This document shows positions 47,530 through 57,759 of a DNA stretch of 64,000 nucleotides, piece after piece. Origin of the DNA: Cycas panzhihuaensis (taxonomy: Eukaryota > Cycadophyta); NCBI GenBank assembly GCA_023213395.1, contig CM041465.1, positions 9,858,001-9,922,000 on the forward strand, read 5' to 3'. The notes under the pieces were generated by a model. The model ran no database searches and had not been told where the DNA came from. It worked only from the letters and a program-made list of their open reading frames with translations. The translations under genes were made by a program, and so were the position numbers. How positions within the stretch are numbered: the first letter of the stretch is position 1; each line of letters begins with the position of its first letter.

Positions 47530-48100
47530 CTGTTCACACCAAAAACAACTCAAGTCAATCTCATGTTAGCCACTATCACCTCTCTCTCTCTCAAATCTCT
47601 CTCTACCTGAGATTTGGGGCTCTTCTGGCCCTCATGTCTATTTTTCTGCCTTTCTGCCTTCGTAGCGCGCCAAACTTAGTGGTACTGCTAAGTTTGGCAC
47701 GGGTCCCGCGGTGATCGTGGGACCCGAGGCAATGATCGCGGCACCGTGATCATTGCCGTGGTATGAATGGCGATCCCCCAAAGGGGGGGGGTTTCCACCC
47801 AAAAACTAAGAAAAATTCTTCTAGTGGGCCCCGTGGGGCCCACCGGGACCAAGGCTCCCTAATGCCCAGGTCCCCGCCTCTTGCTGGGTCCGATTCAGAT
47901 CCTGAGAGGCCTTCCGTTGCCCATAAGGTGCACTAAAACTATGCAGAAACCATGTAATAAGCTTAAAAACCTTCAAACTTTGAACTTTGAGATGGGCTGG
48001 GTTTAGTGATATCCACTCACTAGATCTGGTCTCGCCACCGCCATATCGTCTGGTCGGTCATGCTGGCTCTCCCCGCTCTCCGATCTGACGGTCTGATCTC
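47530..48100 (-). other. Upstream part of the antisense gene with three hairpins
   Basis: Probably first intron and 5' region of the PMD gene. A splice donor GTGAGT (minus) lies at 48020-48015. Three perfect stem-loops stand in a row at 47669-47698, 47701-47725 and 47728-47757. The splicing model is tentative because the proposed first exon ends in a TA that would join to G. Confidence 0.45.
47669..47757. repeat. Three consecutive perfect inverted repeats
   Basis: Stem 1: GCCAAACTTAG / CTAAGTTTGGC (11 bp, 8-base loop). Stem 2: GGGTCCC / GGGACCC (11-base loop). Stem 3: GGCAATGATC / GATCATTGCC (10-base loop). They are two bases apart. Confidence 0.85.
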
Positions 48101-48103
48101 CAT
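48021..48103 (-). pseudogene. Possible first exon of the antisense PMD gene
   Basis: ATG at 48103 (minus) opens 27 codons (MEIRPSDRRAGRASMTDQTI then WRWRDQI) up to a GTGAGT donor. It lies about 100 bases downstream of a TATA box. No family match; the length and donor are the only support. The reading frame after splicing to 47529 would meet a stop, so either a C-to-T change or another donor is needed. Confidence 0.35.
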
Positions 48104-48203
48104 CTGCGTGCCTCCAAAGTTGGGTGGCGCTCCGCTGCGTAAGGAAATGGCTCTGGTTTCATACAAGAGCCGGTGAAAATGAATTCATTTTCCTGTTCAT
48201 TTC

Positions 48204-48211
48204 CTTATATA
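48204..48211 (-). promoter_or_regulatory. TATA box of the antisense gene
   Basis: The minus strand reads GCCTATATAAGGAAATG. TATATAAG is a strong plant TATA form, placed about 100 bases before the ATG at 48103. Confidence 0.55.
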
Positions 48212-48730
48212 GGCGGGGGCCCCAACGGGCACTTCTTCCGTTTTTGGTCTCGCAATAGTTGTTGGGACCGTCTCGTCCCCCTGTTTGCCTTGGCCTTCTG
48301 GCCCTGTCGTCAATTGTGTTGTATTGATGCCCTTTTTGCCCTCCTTTGTAAGGGCATTTATGGTGCCTCATTATCGTGCTTTTGCCAGGACCCTTCTACA
48401 TCCTTTTACGCGCCACTCCCGTGCCTGCCCGAGTTTATACTCGTTTGGCTCATTTCGCTGCCCTGGACTCGTTTCTGCAGCCCTTTCTCGCTCTTGGGGT
48501 CCCGAAAAAGAATGCTCCCCCCACTTGGGGGCATGTTTCACTTTCTAAAGTGACCTTTCGACGCCCCAGGAGGCTTTTTCTCCCGACCACTCCCTGCCGG
48601 TGATTGGATTGCTTACTTTCGCCCTGGGTAACCTCATTGCTAGGACCTCCTACCCTTCACGGCCATCTTTTGCTTATTTTTTCAAGTGTTGCTCTCATCA
48701 CCTATTGACTGCTTGGATTTTGTGTCACCG
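48212..48730 (+). other. Region between antisense promoter and second RNase H
   Basis: No domain recognised. On the plus strand it runs toward the second RNase H; open frames 48173-48553 and 48600-48806 show no motif. It must contain the upstream control region of the antisense gene if that gene has one. Confidence 0.45.
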
Positions 48731-49145
48731 ATGTCCATCTACATCTTTACCGACGGTAGAAGCCGCGGTAATCCTAGACCTTCTGCCGCTGCGTGGATTC
48801 TCATGACCCCTCGACATGATCTCCTCGCTCACGGGATCTTCCTCACGGAGGCTACCAATAACTTTGAATATACGGTACATTATGAAGCTCTCACTGATGC
48901 CCTTCGTTTCCATCATGGATCCATTGTTTTGCTTTGTGACTCTCAAGTTGTGGTGTCTCATCTCACCCAGGTTTACCAGGTGCGATGCCCTCACTTGAGG
49001 ACTCTTGCTTCTACTACCAGATCTCTCCTGGCTTGCTTTTCTTCTATTGATATCTAGCATATCCCTCGGGCCCTCAACACTGAGGTGGATAGTCTCATTC
49101 GCCTCATCCTTAAGCGCCGCCTTTCTCTCCTTACTGACCGTCCCT
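48731..49145 (+). pseudogene. Second RNase H (aRH type) next to the Tat 3' LTR
   Basis: Plus strand. MSIYIFTDGRSRGNPRPSAA holds the first metal-binding Asp (48752), VHYEALTDAL the Glu (48884), LLCDSQVVVSHLTQVYQVRC the second Asp (48938), then after a TAG at 49058 HIPRALNTEVDSLIRLI the last Asp (49088). This is the RVT_3 archaeal-like RNase H seen as the additional domain (aRH) of Tat elements. All four acidic positions are kept. It stands 3.7 kb beyond integrase, separated by the antisense gene. It would digest RNA in the hybrid, probably compensating for the weakened first RNase H. Whether it is read from its own message or a spliced pol transcript is not visible. Confidence 0.88.
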
Positions 49146-49547
49146 GAGGCTTGCCCGGCCTTCCTGTCGCCCAAGCCCCAGGTCGTTTGTCACTTTGTTT
49201 TGCGGTCCGTTCGCACCTCCAAAACCGGGCTACTAATGAGGTAAAACTATGGTGCTTACTCCTTGCTTACTCTTTGCTTGACTATGCATGCTCTTCTGCA
49301 TCTTTTGGTGGGGGCAGCCCCCTCACCTGTCTCATTCTTCCAGTCAATTTCCAGGTGGCTCATAGGCAGCCCCTATGTTGTCTCCACCGCCGCTTTCGTA
49401 TCCACGTGTTCTGCCACGACACTCGCTGGCACCCTTGCCTACTGTTATGATCTTGATTGATATATCTATATACACATGTGCTCAGCGGTTGTGTTGCCGG
49501 CGATCGCCATCGCCCAGGCTTCCAATGGCGAGGCTCTCGCCAGGCGA
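49146..49547 (+). other. 3' end of the Tat internal region
   Basis: No gene. A normal polypurine tract is missing in front of the 3' LTR. Instead there are palindromes GGCGATCGCC (49499-49508) and GGCGAG-GCT-CTCGCC (49527-49541). The nearest purine run, GGTGGGGG, is about 240 bases upstream. Confidence 0.6.
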
Positions 49548-52140
49548 TGTTTCCCGGCTTCCGGGAATGGATACGGAATCACCGACTCAGGTAAGTGCAG
49601 GTATGTTTCTCGCATTGTCATCTCTTTCTTTTGATGGATGTTTGCTTGCATGTCTGCATGTGTGTGTGTGGCTTTGTGGGCGACCTTGCCGTTCTCCACA
49701 CGTATTTTTTAGCCTATGACGACTATAGCAGGGGCGCACTCCCAGCGAGTGTGGCACCCTGGTGACCACTTTACTTCCCGCATCTGCCCTCCTCGCTCCT
49801 GGATCCACTAGGTTTGCGCCACCTCTGCCCGTGTGATGACTCATCATCGGTTGGTCAACTTGCCACCCTGGTTGGGCCCTATTTTTGCTCCTTTGGACTC
49901 GTTTGTTGGCTTGTGTACCCCCGGGTAGGTGTTCTAATTCCCTTTTTGCCCTTTCGGTCATCTGCCCCCAGTCTAGACTGGCTGGTGGGGCCTATTTTTG
50001 GCTCTAGGTACGTCTGCTTGAATTTTGTGATCTTCTTTGGAATATCCGTGGTACCATGAAATTCGCGTGATCTGTTATCTCGAGTTGTTTTAAAAATCTG
50101 CCATGGCAATTTTGCATTTATTGTGAAACTGCCACGTGGCTTGCACCTTATTTCTCTTCCAGTTGTGCCCTAATCACCCACTTTAGGGTTTTGTTTGAGT
50201 ACTTAAGCCCTTTTTGGCTCATTTTCAAGGATTCTCTTGGCTCACATTTGGAATTGCTCTCAAGGAAACATCATCCTGCTCTGCTCTTCTTTCTTTACAT
50301 TGCGCTCTTTGGACGGCGTCCCTCCTTCAGCACCCAACTCTCCTTTGGTGTGGCTGAGACATTCTCCCAGCCCCTCAAACACCTTGGAGAGGGCCTCTTT
50401 GGGGTGTTTTCCAGTTGATCTTTGCTCAGGCAGTCCATAAGTACCCCCCAAGTACAGGTGTTTCCTCTCACATCTCCTTAGTAGGGTCTCAAACCTGTTG
50501 TGCTTCAGATCTGGGCTGATTTCTTAGCCCCTTCTCGCTGTCCTTTGGATGAGGTAGACCCCTTGCCTCCCCTACTCAGGTACTCTTGGTTTTACATTAT
50601 TTTTTTGTGATATCTATGCTCAGTCTAGCTTGCTCCTTGCTTGATCTTGTAAGTTAGTTTTCCTCCCTTTTGAGGACTGTTATACCATTCTTTCTGTGCT
50701 TCTTGCATTTCTTTGCTCAAGGCGGCGTTGAGGGGTAGCATAGGTTTTGGAGAGGAGCTGGGTGGATTCCGTACCACCTTCCACGCTCCTTAAGCATCTC
50801 TAAGCCCTCCAAAGCCTCCCTCTCACCCCGTGCTGCCCTTGGCTTGCAAATAAGGGTTTGAAGGCTTCCTTTTGGTTGCCTAAACCAGCGCTCTCACAAG
50901 TTACAGCGCTAATTTGGGGCCTTTTGCTTAGGTTTGGGCATCACTCATAAGTCCCAACTGCTGGTTTTTTGCTTCACCTTTCTTCCCGGTCGCCCGGCTT
51001 GCTCCCCATAGCATCCCGGTTCGCCGTGGGTTCTCTTGGGCCTCTCTTTTCCTTCTTGTTGCCCTTTTCCAGCGCTTGCTCTTGGCCTTGTCCTCGCTGC
51101 CTCGTGGCTCTTGAGGGGAGGTTAGGGCATCACTTGCTGGAGGTAGGCCACTCCGAGGCTTACCGATCATTTACTTTCTCCTTGGTCACTCTCTTTTGGG
51201 TACTTTCTTTGTTGGATTGGCACTAACACATGCATGTTTAGGTTTACATTTATATTACTTGAGCATATATTGTTAGAAGCTTATGTTGCATGTTAGTGTT
51301 CTTCCTCCATGAAGGGAGAGACCGCCTTTGCTTGCAGGTATTCAGGGAGCGTGGTGGATATCGTTCGTTGGTCCCGTTGCCGGTAAGTACCTTTGTATTC
51401 ATTATATTTTCATGTTGTTTCATTTATTAGTTGGTGCTTCCTTTCTTTCTTGGCATCGCTTTTGATCTTCCAGGGAAGGTAAGGAAGCCCCCCTTTTCTG
51501 CCCGCCGCAACATCTTGCATCCAATGCGCCGCATGGAACGGTTTGGTGCTTCTCGAGAAGGCTTCTTCGTCATGCACGCCCTCGGTCAGGTGCACGTTTC
51601 GCTCCACTTTGCTACCTCTTTTTTCTGTCTTTTATTTTTTCTTTAGTAACTAGCACATTGGAAGATAAAAGAGGAAAACTTAGTCTTGTGTTTGGTTGCA
51701 TTTCATTTATTTTGTTATACGTATCTTTACTTCCTATAGGAAAGGTTGTAGGAACCCTATTTCTCCACCTTTCTCTTCCTCTCCTCAACCACACACATTC
51801 TGTGCTTCTCGTATCACTTGTGTGCCCGGTTAGGTTGTGTAGGCGTATTCTTGACCTATCCCCTTTGGATCTTCTCTTCCCTCCTTCTGGCCACCCAAGG
51901 GTGGGAGGGTCCCATCTCTAGGACAGCCCAGGTCTGCCCTACGCACCTTCACCCCTTGTTCGAAGTAGTGAAGGATTACCTGATAGTAGCCATACTCCAT
52001 TGCAGATCCCAAGCTCGCGCTCCGGCGCACAAGGCGCTCTATGTGATAGTTACTCACCTCTTAGGTCCCACCTGCCATCATTTTACCACCCACTCTCTCC
52101 ACACCTATCAGTTAGGTAGTTATCCGTAGAAGCGCGTCCA
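49548..52140 (+). repeat. Tat 3' LTR
   Basis: 2593 bp, TGTTTCCCGGCTTCCGGG to GCGCGTCCA. Matches the 5' LTR closely, with C/T and G/A differences dominating. Confidence 0.93.
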
Positions 52141-52145
52141 ACATG
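52141..52145. repeat. Tat element target-site duplication, right
   Basis: ACATG, identical to 35567-35571. Confidence 0.92.
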
Positions 52146-52852
52146 TGTCAAAGAAATGATGAGCAGTCACTATTTAATTTCTCCCTCAACATGTAAACAA
52201 ATTACTCCTTTTTTCTATTGAATACTACCTATATATATGAACTCAATCTTAATGTAGTTAGAAGGAGCATCTATAAGTACGACCAAGATAGGATTTGGAT
52301 TATCAATCATTTTCTAGGGACTTCTTCTATCACTGCATTTATATGATTTCTATCTTAATCTCTATGCTTGTGTCTATGGGATTTTTGTCTATGGCATGAT
52401 GGTGATATATGCTCCCAATCTGAGGAATGAGGATCTACTATCCCTCAAATTATCTCAAACCTTAAATGTTAACTAGGATTAATTCTTTATTTCTACTACA
52501 CAATGGAGGAATAAATATAGGAGAAATGGGCCAAACTAAAGCCACTTTACCTAGGGCACTTACCCTTTATCTTTGTCCATTATCATGAGCTAGAGGTTAG
52601 TTTCATATGCTCAAAAACTTCTTTGTCATGAACAAACATATTATTCCTCTCTTCCTTGTCCTTTAATTGATGAAAGACAACTACAACCTATAAGATATAC
52701 ATAGTCTATTACAAAAGAAGACACATCATAATGGAAAACTTATAACTTTTATCAATGGAATCCTATTTTTCTTACTTGCCCTTTCTCTAATAGTTTATGA
52801 TCTTGACATTGAGTAGTTCTTCAATTGAGAAAGATATATTCAAGCTCTCAAA
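52146..52852 (-). other. C1 leader, outer part
   Basis: Leader between the C1 primer site and the Tat insertion. Similar in position to 1900-2756 of the first copy. No gene. Confidence 0.6.
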
Positions 52853-52864
52853 GCTCTGATACCA
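52853..52864 (-). promoter_or_regulatory. C1 primer-binding site
   Basis: The minus strand reads TGGTATCAGAGC, a perfect initiator-Met match, touching the LTR at 52865. Confidence 0.92.
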
Positions 52865-53211
52865 TGTTGGAGAGGGAGATTAAAAATAGATAATGCAATG
52901 CACAATCAATCAACTAGAGGAGACAATATATGGACAAGTAGAAAACCCCTTTAGGGGAAGAAAAACCACCTTAAAATAGTAAAATAATATTATCAAAGTG
53001 CATAATACATTAGGCTTACAGTATCATCATCCCTCTCTCATCTCCCCTAGATTTTGGTATGTGCCTCTTATGTTTTTAATAATAGAGATAATACAAGTAT
53101 GTTGAAATGGATAATGGCCCATTTAATAGATTTTTAATGATATCCTTAATAATAATAATAATAAACTATATAAAATAACTTTTATTACAAGATAATATTA
53201 TGCTTTTTAAT

Positions 53212-53212
<1 letters not shown>
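52865..53212 (-). repeat. C1 5' LTR
   Basis: Starts TGTTGGAGAGGGAG and follows the 9755 LTR up to about 53212, where a TG microsatellite begins; the last 20 or so bases expected from the other copy are missing. Confidence 0.85.

Positions 53213-53252
<40 letters not shown>
53213..53252. repeat. (TG)n microsatellite at the C1 edge
   Basis: About 18 TG units. A related TG/TA tract lies on the other side of C1 (9725-9754). Confidence 0.9.
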
Positions 53253-53850
53253 ATATATCTAATCCAATCTAACTATAAAATTAAGTATAAACTATATTTA
53301 TGTCTAAAATATTATATGTGCATTATACACCATCCATGGGATAAGGTGAAAGGTAGAGACATAATATAGAAAGATCAAACATAGTGATCAAGGTCTTACA
53401 TAAAGATATAAATCATATTGTAGGAGCTCAAATAAGAATCCCATATATATCATGATAAAAGTATATATGTACAAAGATTCAATGGAGATGGTGTCTCCAG
53501 AAAGCAAATACACACTCCCTAACCCTCACCAAGCAAACTTGCCTCTCCCAAAAATGATACAACATGAGATACATCACATTATGCCCCCTTATAACCACTC
53601 ATCTTTACAATATCTTAAAGCTTTCAATTTATTGAACCACTTAAGGATGTTATGAAGGAACTACCTTAATTACCTTCTTCCTCTACCTCCTATGGTCACT
53701 TCCTTACTTAGTGGTAGTGTGTATCCTTATATGTGTATGTGAGGACTTGTCTACCATATAATCGACCAATCATTTATAAAAGGCACATGCCTAGTCTTTC
53801 TTAGTAATTATAGTAGCAAGTTGTGTTATCACTAAGGTTAATTAGGTCTA
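53253..53850. other. AT-rich DNA, no feature recognised
   Basis: The open frame 53452-53655 has no known motif and lies in low-complexity sequence. Confidence 0.4.
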
Positions 53851-56620
53851 TAAGATGGAAATTTGAATATCTTCCCCTAGCATAACCTGTAATTAGGGCA
53901 TAACTATTGGTACTATAGCTATGTGTGGGACCTATCCCCTTTATCCTACCATTTAGGTTATTATACCCTTGAGTTTGGCAATAAAGGCATCTTGTTGGAC
54001 TATCATAACATCTCTCTTAAGAATAATGATGTCCCTTTAAGAGATCCCTACCTATAGCTCTATTTGCTTAGCCCCCTCTCCATAGCTAATGCCCTTACTA
54101 CTAGGGCAAACATTATTGTATATAGTTAAGTAAGGGTTACCTCATCTATGTCCAAAATAAAAGGTTTCCCCTCCACATAACTCTTCCTAAATAATAAGTC
54201 AAATGCTTAACAATTAAAACCTAGGGTAAACCCACCATCTATAACATTAAAATAAGATCAAGATTAATTACTATAAAGGATATTAATTAAAACTAAAATA
54301 AAAACTAAATAAAATTGTAGTGCTAAGAGAAATAGGGGGAAGGGGTAAGATAGATACCATTAGCAATGCCCTCATCGTTATCTCCCTTAGTAGGCCTACC
54401 TACCCAATCCATGCTTCTTTCTATTGTGCCCTCTACTACCCCTGCAACTACTTGTATGCTTCTACCTATTAACTCACATAAGTAGGCATAAGAGGCAACA
54501 ATATCTTAATATAATTCAACTAGAACCATTGGAGTACAATAAATTCATGAAGTAAAACCATAATCATTGCATTATGATAGGTTGTTTCTGGTTCTCTCAT
54601 AACTAGAGGTAACCTAGAGTAATAATCACAGTGTCTAAAATAATACACAATAAGTATAATATATATAGGTATGTTGCACTTTGTAACAAAAACAACTATA
54701 TGCACACACACACACACACACACCTCAAAAATTCTTTATAATTATAGGCCAAGTTGGTTGCAACTATTCTTTCTTTAAAAATTAGTTTCACATGTGACTA
54801 ATTACCTTTGTTAAGTTGTAACTACTTCATCTTACACACATCTCTCCTGCAATAATTTTTACGGGTGCCTCCACTCATAAACAATAAAAAATTTCAAAAA
54901 TAAAATATTATAATTATAAAAAAGGAAATTTCAACCCTCTCACTCCTTTCTGATCTTTTCCATTTCAGTACAAACCCTCTGTGAGTTTGGTTAGTAAATT
55001 ATATAGGGTGGATTTATACCTTATTTCTTACAATAGTCATAGAGTATTCTAACATCATGTAATACTTGCAACTAGGCCATTATTGGATTCTTCCCTGAGT
55101 ACAACTACTTGATTTCTTCCTCCAATTTTCTCTTCCTTATTTCTACAGAAAGCAATTCACTTCTTAATGAAGAAATCATTAACTAAAAATGGTTTGCATA
55201 CTTGGCATCCTCCCGTATCTATATAATCCATGCTTCTAACTAATATATTACTTTTTCTAGTCCCTGTGGGATTTGCTCGACAAACATTACATCAAAAACT
55301 GGCACTAAGTGATTTACTCTAGACATGTCACCTACCCAATGTAGAATGAATTTAATCAAAAACTCTAACTTCATTTCATAGGCTACTAGCTGATATTTTG
55401 CCTTTTGGATCTATTGCCAATCTAGCGGTGGCCATTTACTTTGGGCTTCCAATTCGCTTACCAACTGATGAATAACTTTGGCTAGAAATGAGAGCTTCCA
55501 ATATTCCATATTATGTGGTTGGCCCTTCATTGGATTGATCCCCTCCTCTACCAATTCCTCATTGCTAAAATTAAAATCTACATTGATAGTCTGGCTATTT
55601 AAAATTTTAATTATTTCTTTCTTCATTTTTTTATTGTAATTCTCCTTTTCTTTTTTCTTTCTTCTTCTATAATCATAGGCTTCTCAGACTGTGGGGCTAG
55701 CTGGTATTCTTCCTCCATGACTTCCTTCTTAACTAACACCCTAACTTCTCCCACTTTTTGCTTTCCCCTTATTATTTTATTTTATTTTAGTTTTATTCCT
55801 CACCACTTATTCAACACTCTTATATTTTCTTTGGCTAGTGACATCACCTCTTCTCATTATCACTTCACTTTGTGCACCTCTGGTGGTGTTGGTTGGAGGT
55901 TGCCTACTTGACTTTTCCTTAGGAAGTGATCCTTTACTTTTTCTTAGATTCACTTCACCAAATTTTTGCCCACCTTCTAAAATAATTTATCCATCCTGTC
56001 ATGACTAATTACCCTTGCTCTATTCAAGGTATCTTTAATTTGGGGTATTGTGAATATAATAATCCTGGAAACAAGGTCTGATGGTAGAAAACTATGGATT
56101 GTGAATTGGCCTTGATATTGTGCAATATTTTTTAAAGCTTCCCTAAAAGGAATAAGTCCCAATTAAATTTATCTCCCTATGCCACTCATAGAAGCATTGA
56201 TCTCATATCCATAGGTATATTTAAATTCTTCTAGCTTAAAAACACTTAAGTAAAGAGGAAGTGAGCCACCTAGTGCTTATGTTCATCTTCAATGCTAATG
56301 ATATAAATACTAGATGTAGAAATATCTAATGCATATGCACCTAGTTATTTTGCCACCTATTCTCATGGGATTCTTTTATCCTTGGGCACCTCATCACCTA
56401 AATTAGGAAACCCTGAGACCTACACAATAGCCCTTGCTAAGATATCTAAGAGATTATGTTAATGGGCTACCACTTGAACCAACACAGATAAAAATTATGT
56501 GGCTATTGGAAATAATACAATTTGTATATATTATGGAAATCCTGCCTTTGTCAAGTTTACCTTCCTTACATCATTCTATAGCATATTACCCTAGTCATTC
56601 CTAATTTTCTCATCATCTGT
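53850..56620 (-). pseudogene. Unrecognised decayed coding region
   Basis: The minus strand shows separated protein-like stretches with ordinary amino-acid composition: near 56100 FREALKNIAQYQGQFTIHSF and TLNRARVISHDRMDKLF, at 55626-55411 PHNMEYWKLSFLAKVIHQLV, near 54450 IGRSIQVVAGVVEGTIERSM, and near 54020 KRDVMIVQQDAFIAKLKGII. Many stops, often TAG, break them. They may be the gag-like or unknown ORF of an unclassified retroelement, but I recognise no domain. A (CA)n run sits at 54703-54722. Confidence 0.4.
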
Positions 56621-57137
56621 CTCTCAAAAATTAACCTAGATATTTATAATATTCTTCATTTTTTATTTACTATAATTGCCTTTAAAATTTTCCTTTATTT
56701 TGGCTTGTTTTTCATTTTTTAATCGTGTTGTCTTGTATCTTGTTGACCATGCTAAACCACTATCATTCCAAATTATGGATGTAATAACTAAGTTGTAACT
56801 AAGTCGTGTCATATTTAACCTCATAATATACATGGTGGCCACCTGTCACTATAATTACTCCTTGAATCACCTTGATTCGAGGGCCAAGTTGTTGTCATAA
56901 TTATCAAAGATTTCTATTGAACAACTACCAACAACATTAACCATTTATACCCTCCTTCATTTTTGATTTTTCTATTTTTACTTCTGATGATTCTTAATTT
57001 TTTGTTTCCTCTTCTTTATTTCCTTTTCTATTAATCATTTGATATGATCATCTTCTTCCTTCCTAGTTTTATTCATACTTGATTATATTACTTGGTTACT
57101 TCTGACATCTTTGATACTTAATTTCATTCCATGTTTG
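56620..57137. other. AT-rich DNA, no feature recognised
   Basis: No motif seen up to the LTR at 57138. Confidence 0.4.
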
Positions 57138-57504
57138 TGTTGGGATAATGCACAATTAGCCAATGTATGTATGCAACTTGGGCCCCTCAATGCCACCTTA
57201 GGCCTCCCTAGGTCACCTTGGGCCATATAATGTCATCAAATAGCCACCAACAACTGACAAAGAGCTAGGACAACCACCTTAGGTAAGTTATTCAATTATT
57301 TGCTTAATATTTTAATATTTTTAAAATTTTAAATGTTGGTTGGGTTGAAGCACTTATTGCCTCCCCAAATTAGTCTATATATAGGTGGGAAATACTTCCC
57401 TAATATTTTTTAACACTTCCATATTACATTTCAAAAATTATTTTGCACTTAAAAATGATGTATACTCACATGTAATCCTCCCACTCTACACCTTGAAGCC
57501 AACA
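57138..57504 (+). repeat. Copia 5' LTR (C3), plus strand
   Basis: 367 bp, TGTTGGGATAATG to GAAGCCAACA, with inverted ends TGTTGG/CCAACA and a TATA-like CTATATATAGG near 57376. Followed by a primer site. I did not find a second copy in the window or a clear target duplication, so the rest is lost or lies elsewhere. Confidence 0.75.
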
Positions 57505-57506
57505 TT

Positions 57507-57517
57507 TGGTATCAAAG
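57507..57517 (+). promoter_or_regulatory. C3 primer-binding site
   Basis: TGGTATCAAAG, two bases after the LTR; a decayed TGGTATCAGAGC. Confidence 0.75.
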
Positions 57518-57711
57518 TAAATATGGGTGCATAACTTCTAACTTCTTCTATGCTTAGTGAAAGTGTAGCATATGATTGCTTGTTAGATTCCTGGTAACCT
57601 CATCTATTCAGCAGAGAAATCAGTTTGTAGTTTTGCCTCCTCTGAAAGGAGATCTTACTCTTGGAAGTTAGGTGTTTGCGAACTAGTCATTGTTGTTTAC
57701 TAGGTTCTTTA

Positions 57712-57739
57712 TATTATATATATATATATATATATATAT
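57712..57739. repeat. (TA)n microsatellite
   Basis: About 13 TA units. Confidence 0.85.
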
Positions 57740-57759
57740 CTTAAAATATTTCTAGGTTC

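Larger units (their letters stand above)
35572..52140 (+). mobile_element. Full-length Ty3/Gypsy Tat element with antisense gene
   Basis: 16,569 bp with 2.6-kb LTRs, perfect 5-bp target duplication, primer site, gag, protease, RT, RNase H, integrase, an antisense plant mobile domain gene and a second RNase H next to the 3' LTR. RT and RNase H motifs (NNACPKDNFPLP, YFINRTLVAAELNYSPAEKE, YLLTHSDLTGRAGRWAILL) place it in the Tat group. It is G+C-richer than its AT-rich surroundings. Gag has three stops and a shift, pol several of each, so it is not autonomous now. No envelope-like gene is seen. Confidence 0.93.
9755..53212 (-). mobile_element. C1: old Copia element split by four later insertions
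   Basis: A minus-strand Copia element with 3' LTR at 9755-10125 and 5' LTR at 52865-53212. Removing the LINE, C2 with its contents, the solo Tat LTR and the full Tat element leaves about 7.0 kb in correct order: leader (52852-52141, 35571-35000, 32442-31900), gag (about 31900-30800), protease and pre-integrase (30800-30062), integrase (16264-15466) and RT-RNase H (11914-10126). The integrase frame rejoins at residue level across C2, and TG microsatellite lies on both outer sides. All coding parts are pseudogenes. Confidence 0.85.

Noticed and set aside
45444-47714. Plus-strand open frames up to 205 codons
   Set aside because: Antisense shadows of the PMD gene; low-complexity Pro/Ser/Leu translations.
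35572-52140. Athila-type Gypsy element with an envelope-like gene
   Set aside because: Nothing between integrase and the 3' LTR has a signal peptide or membrane segments in sense orientation; RT and RNase H match Tat.
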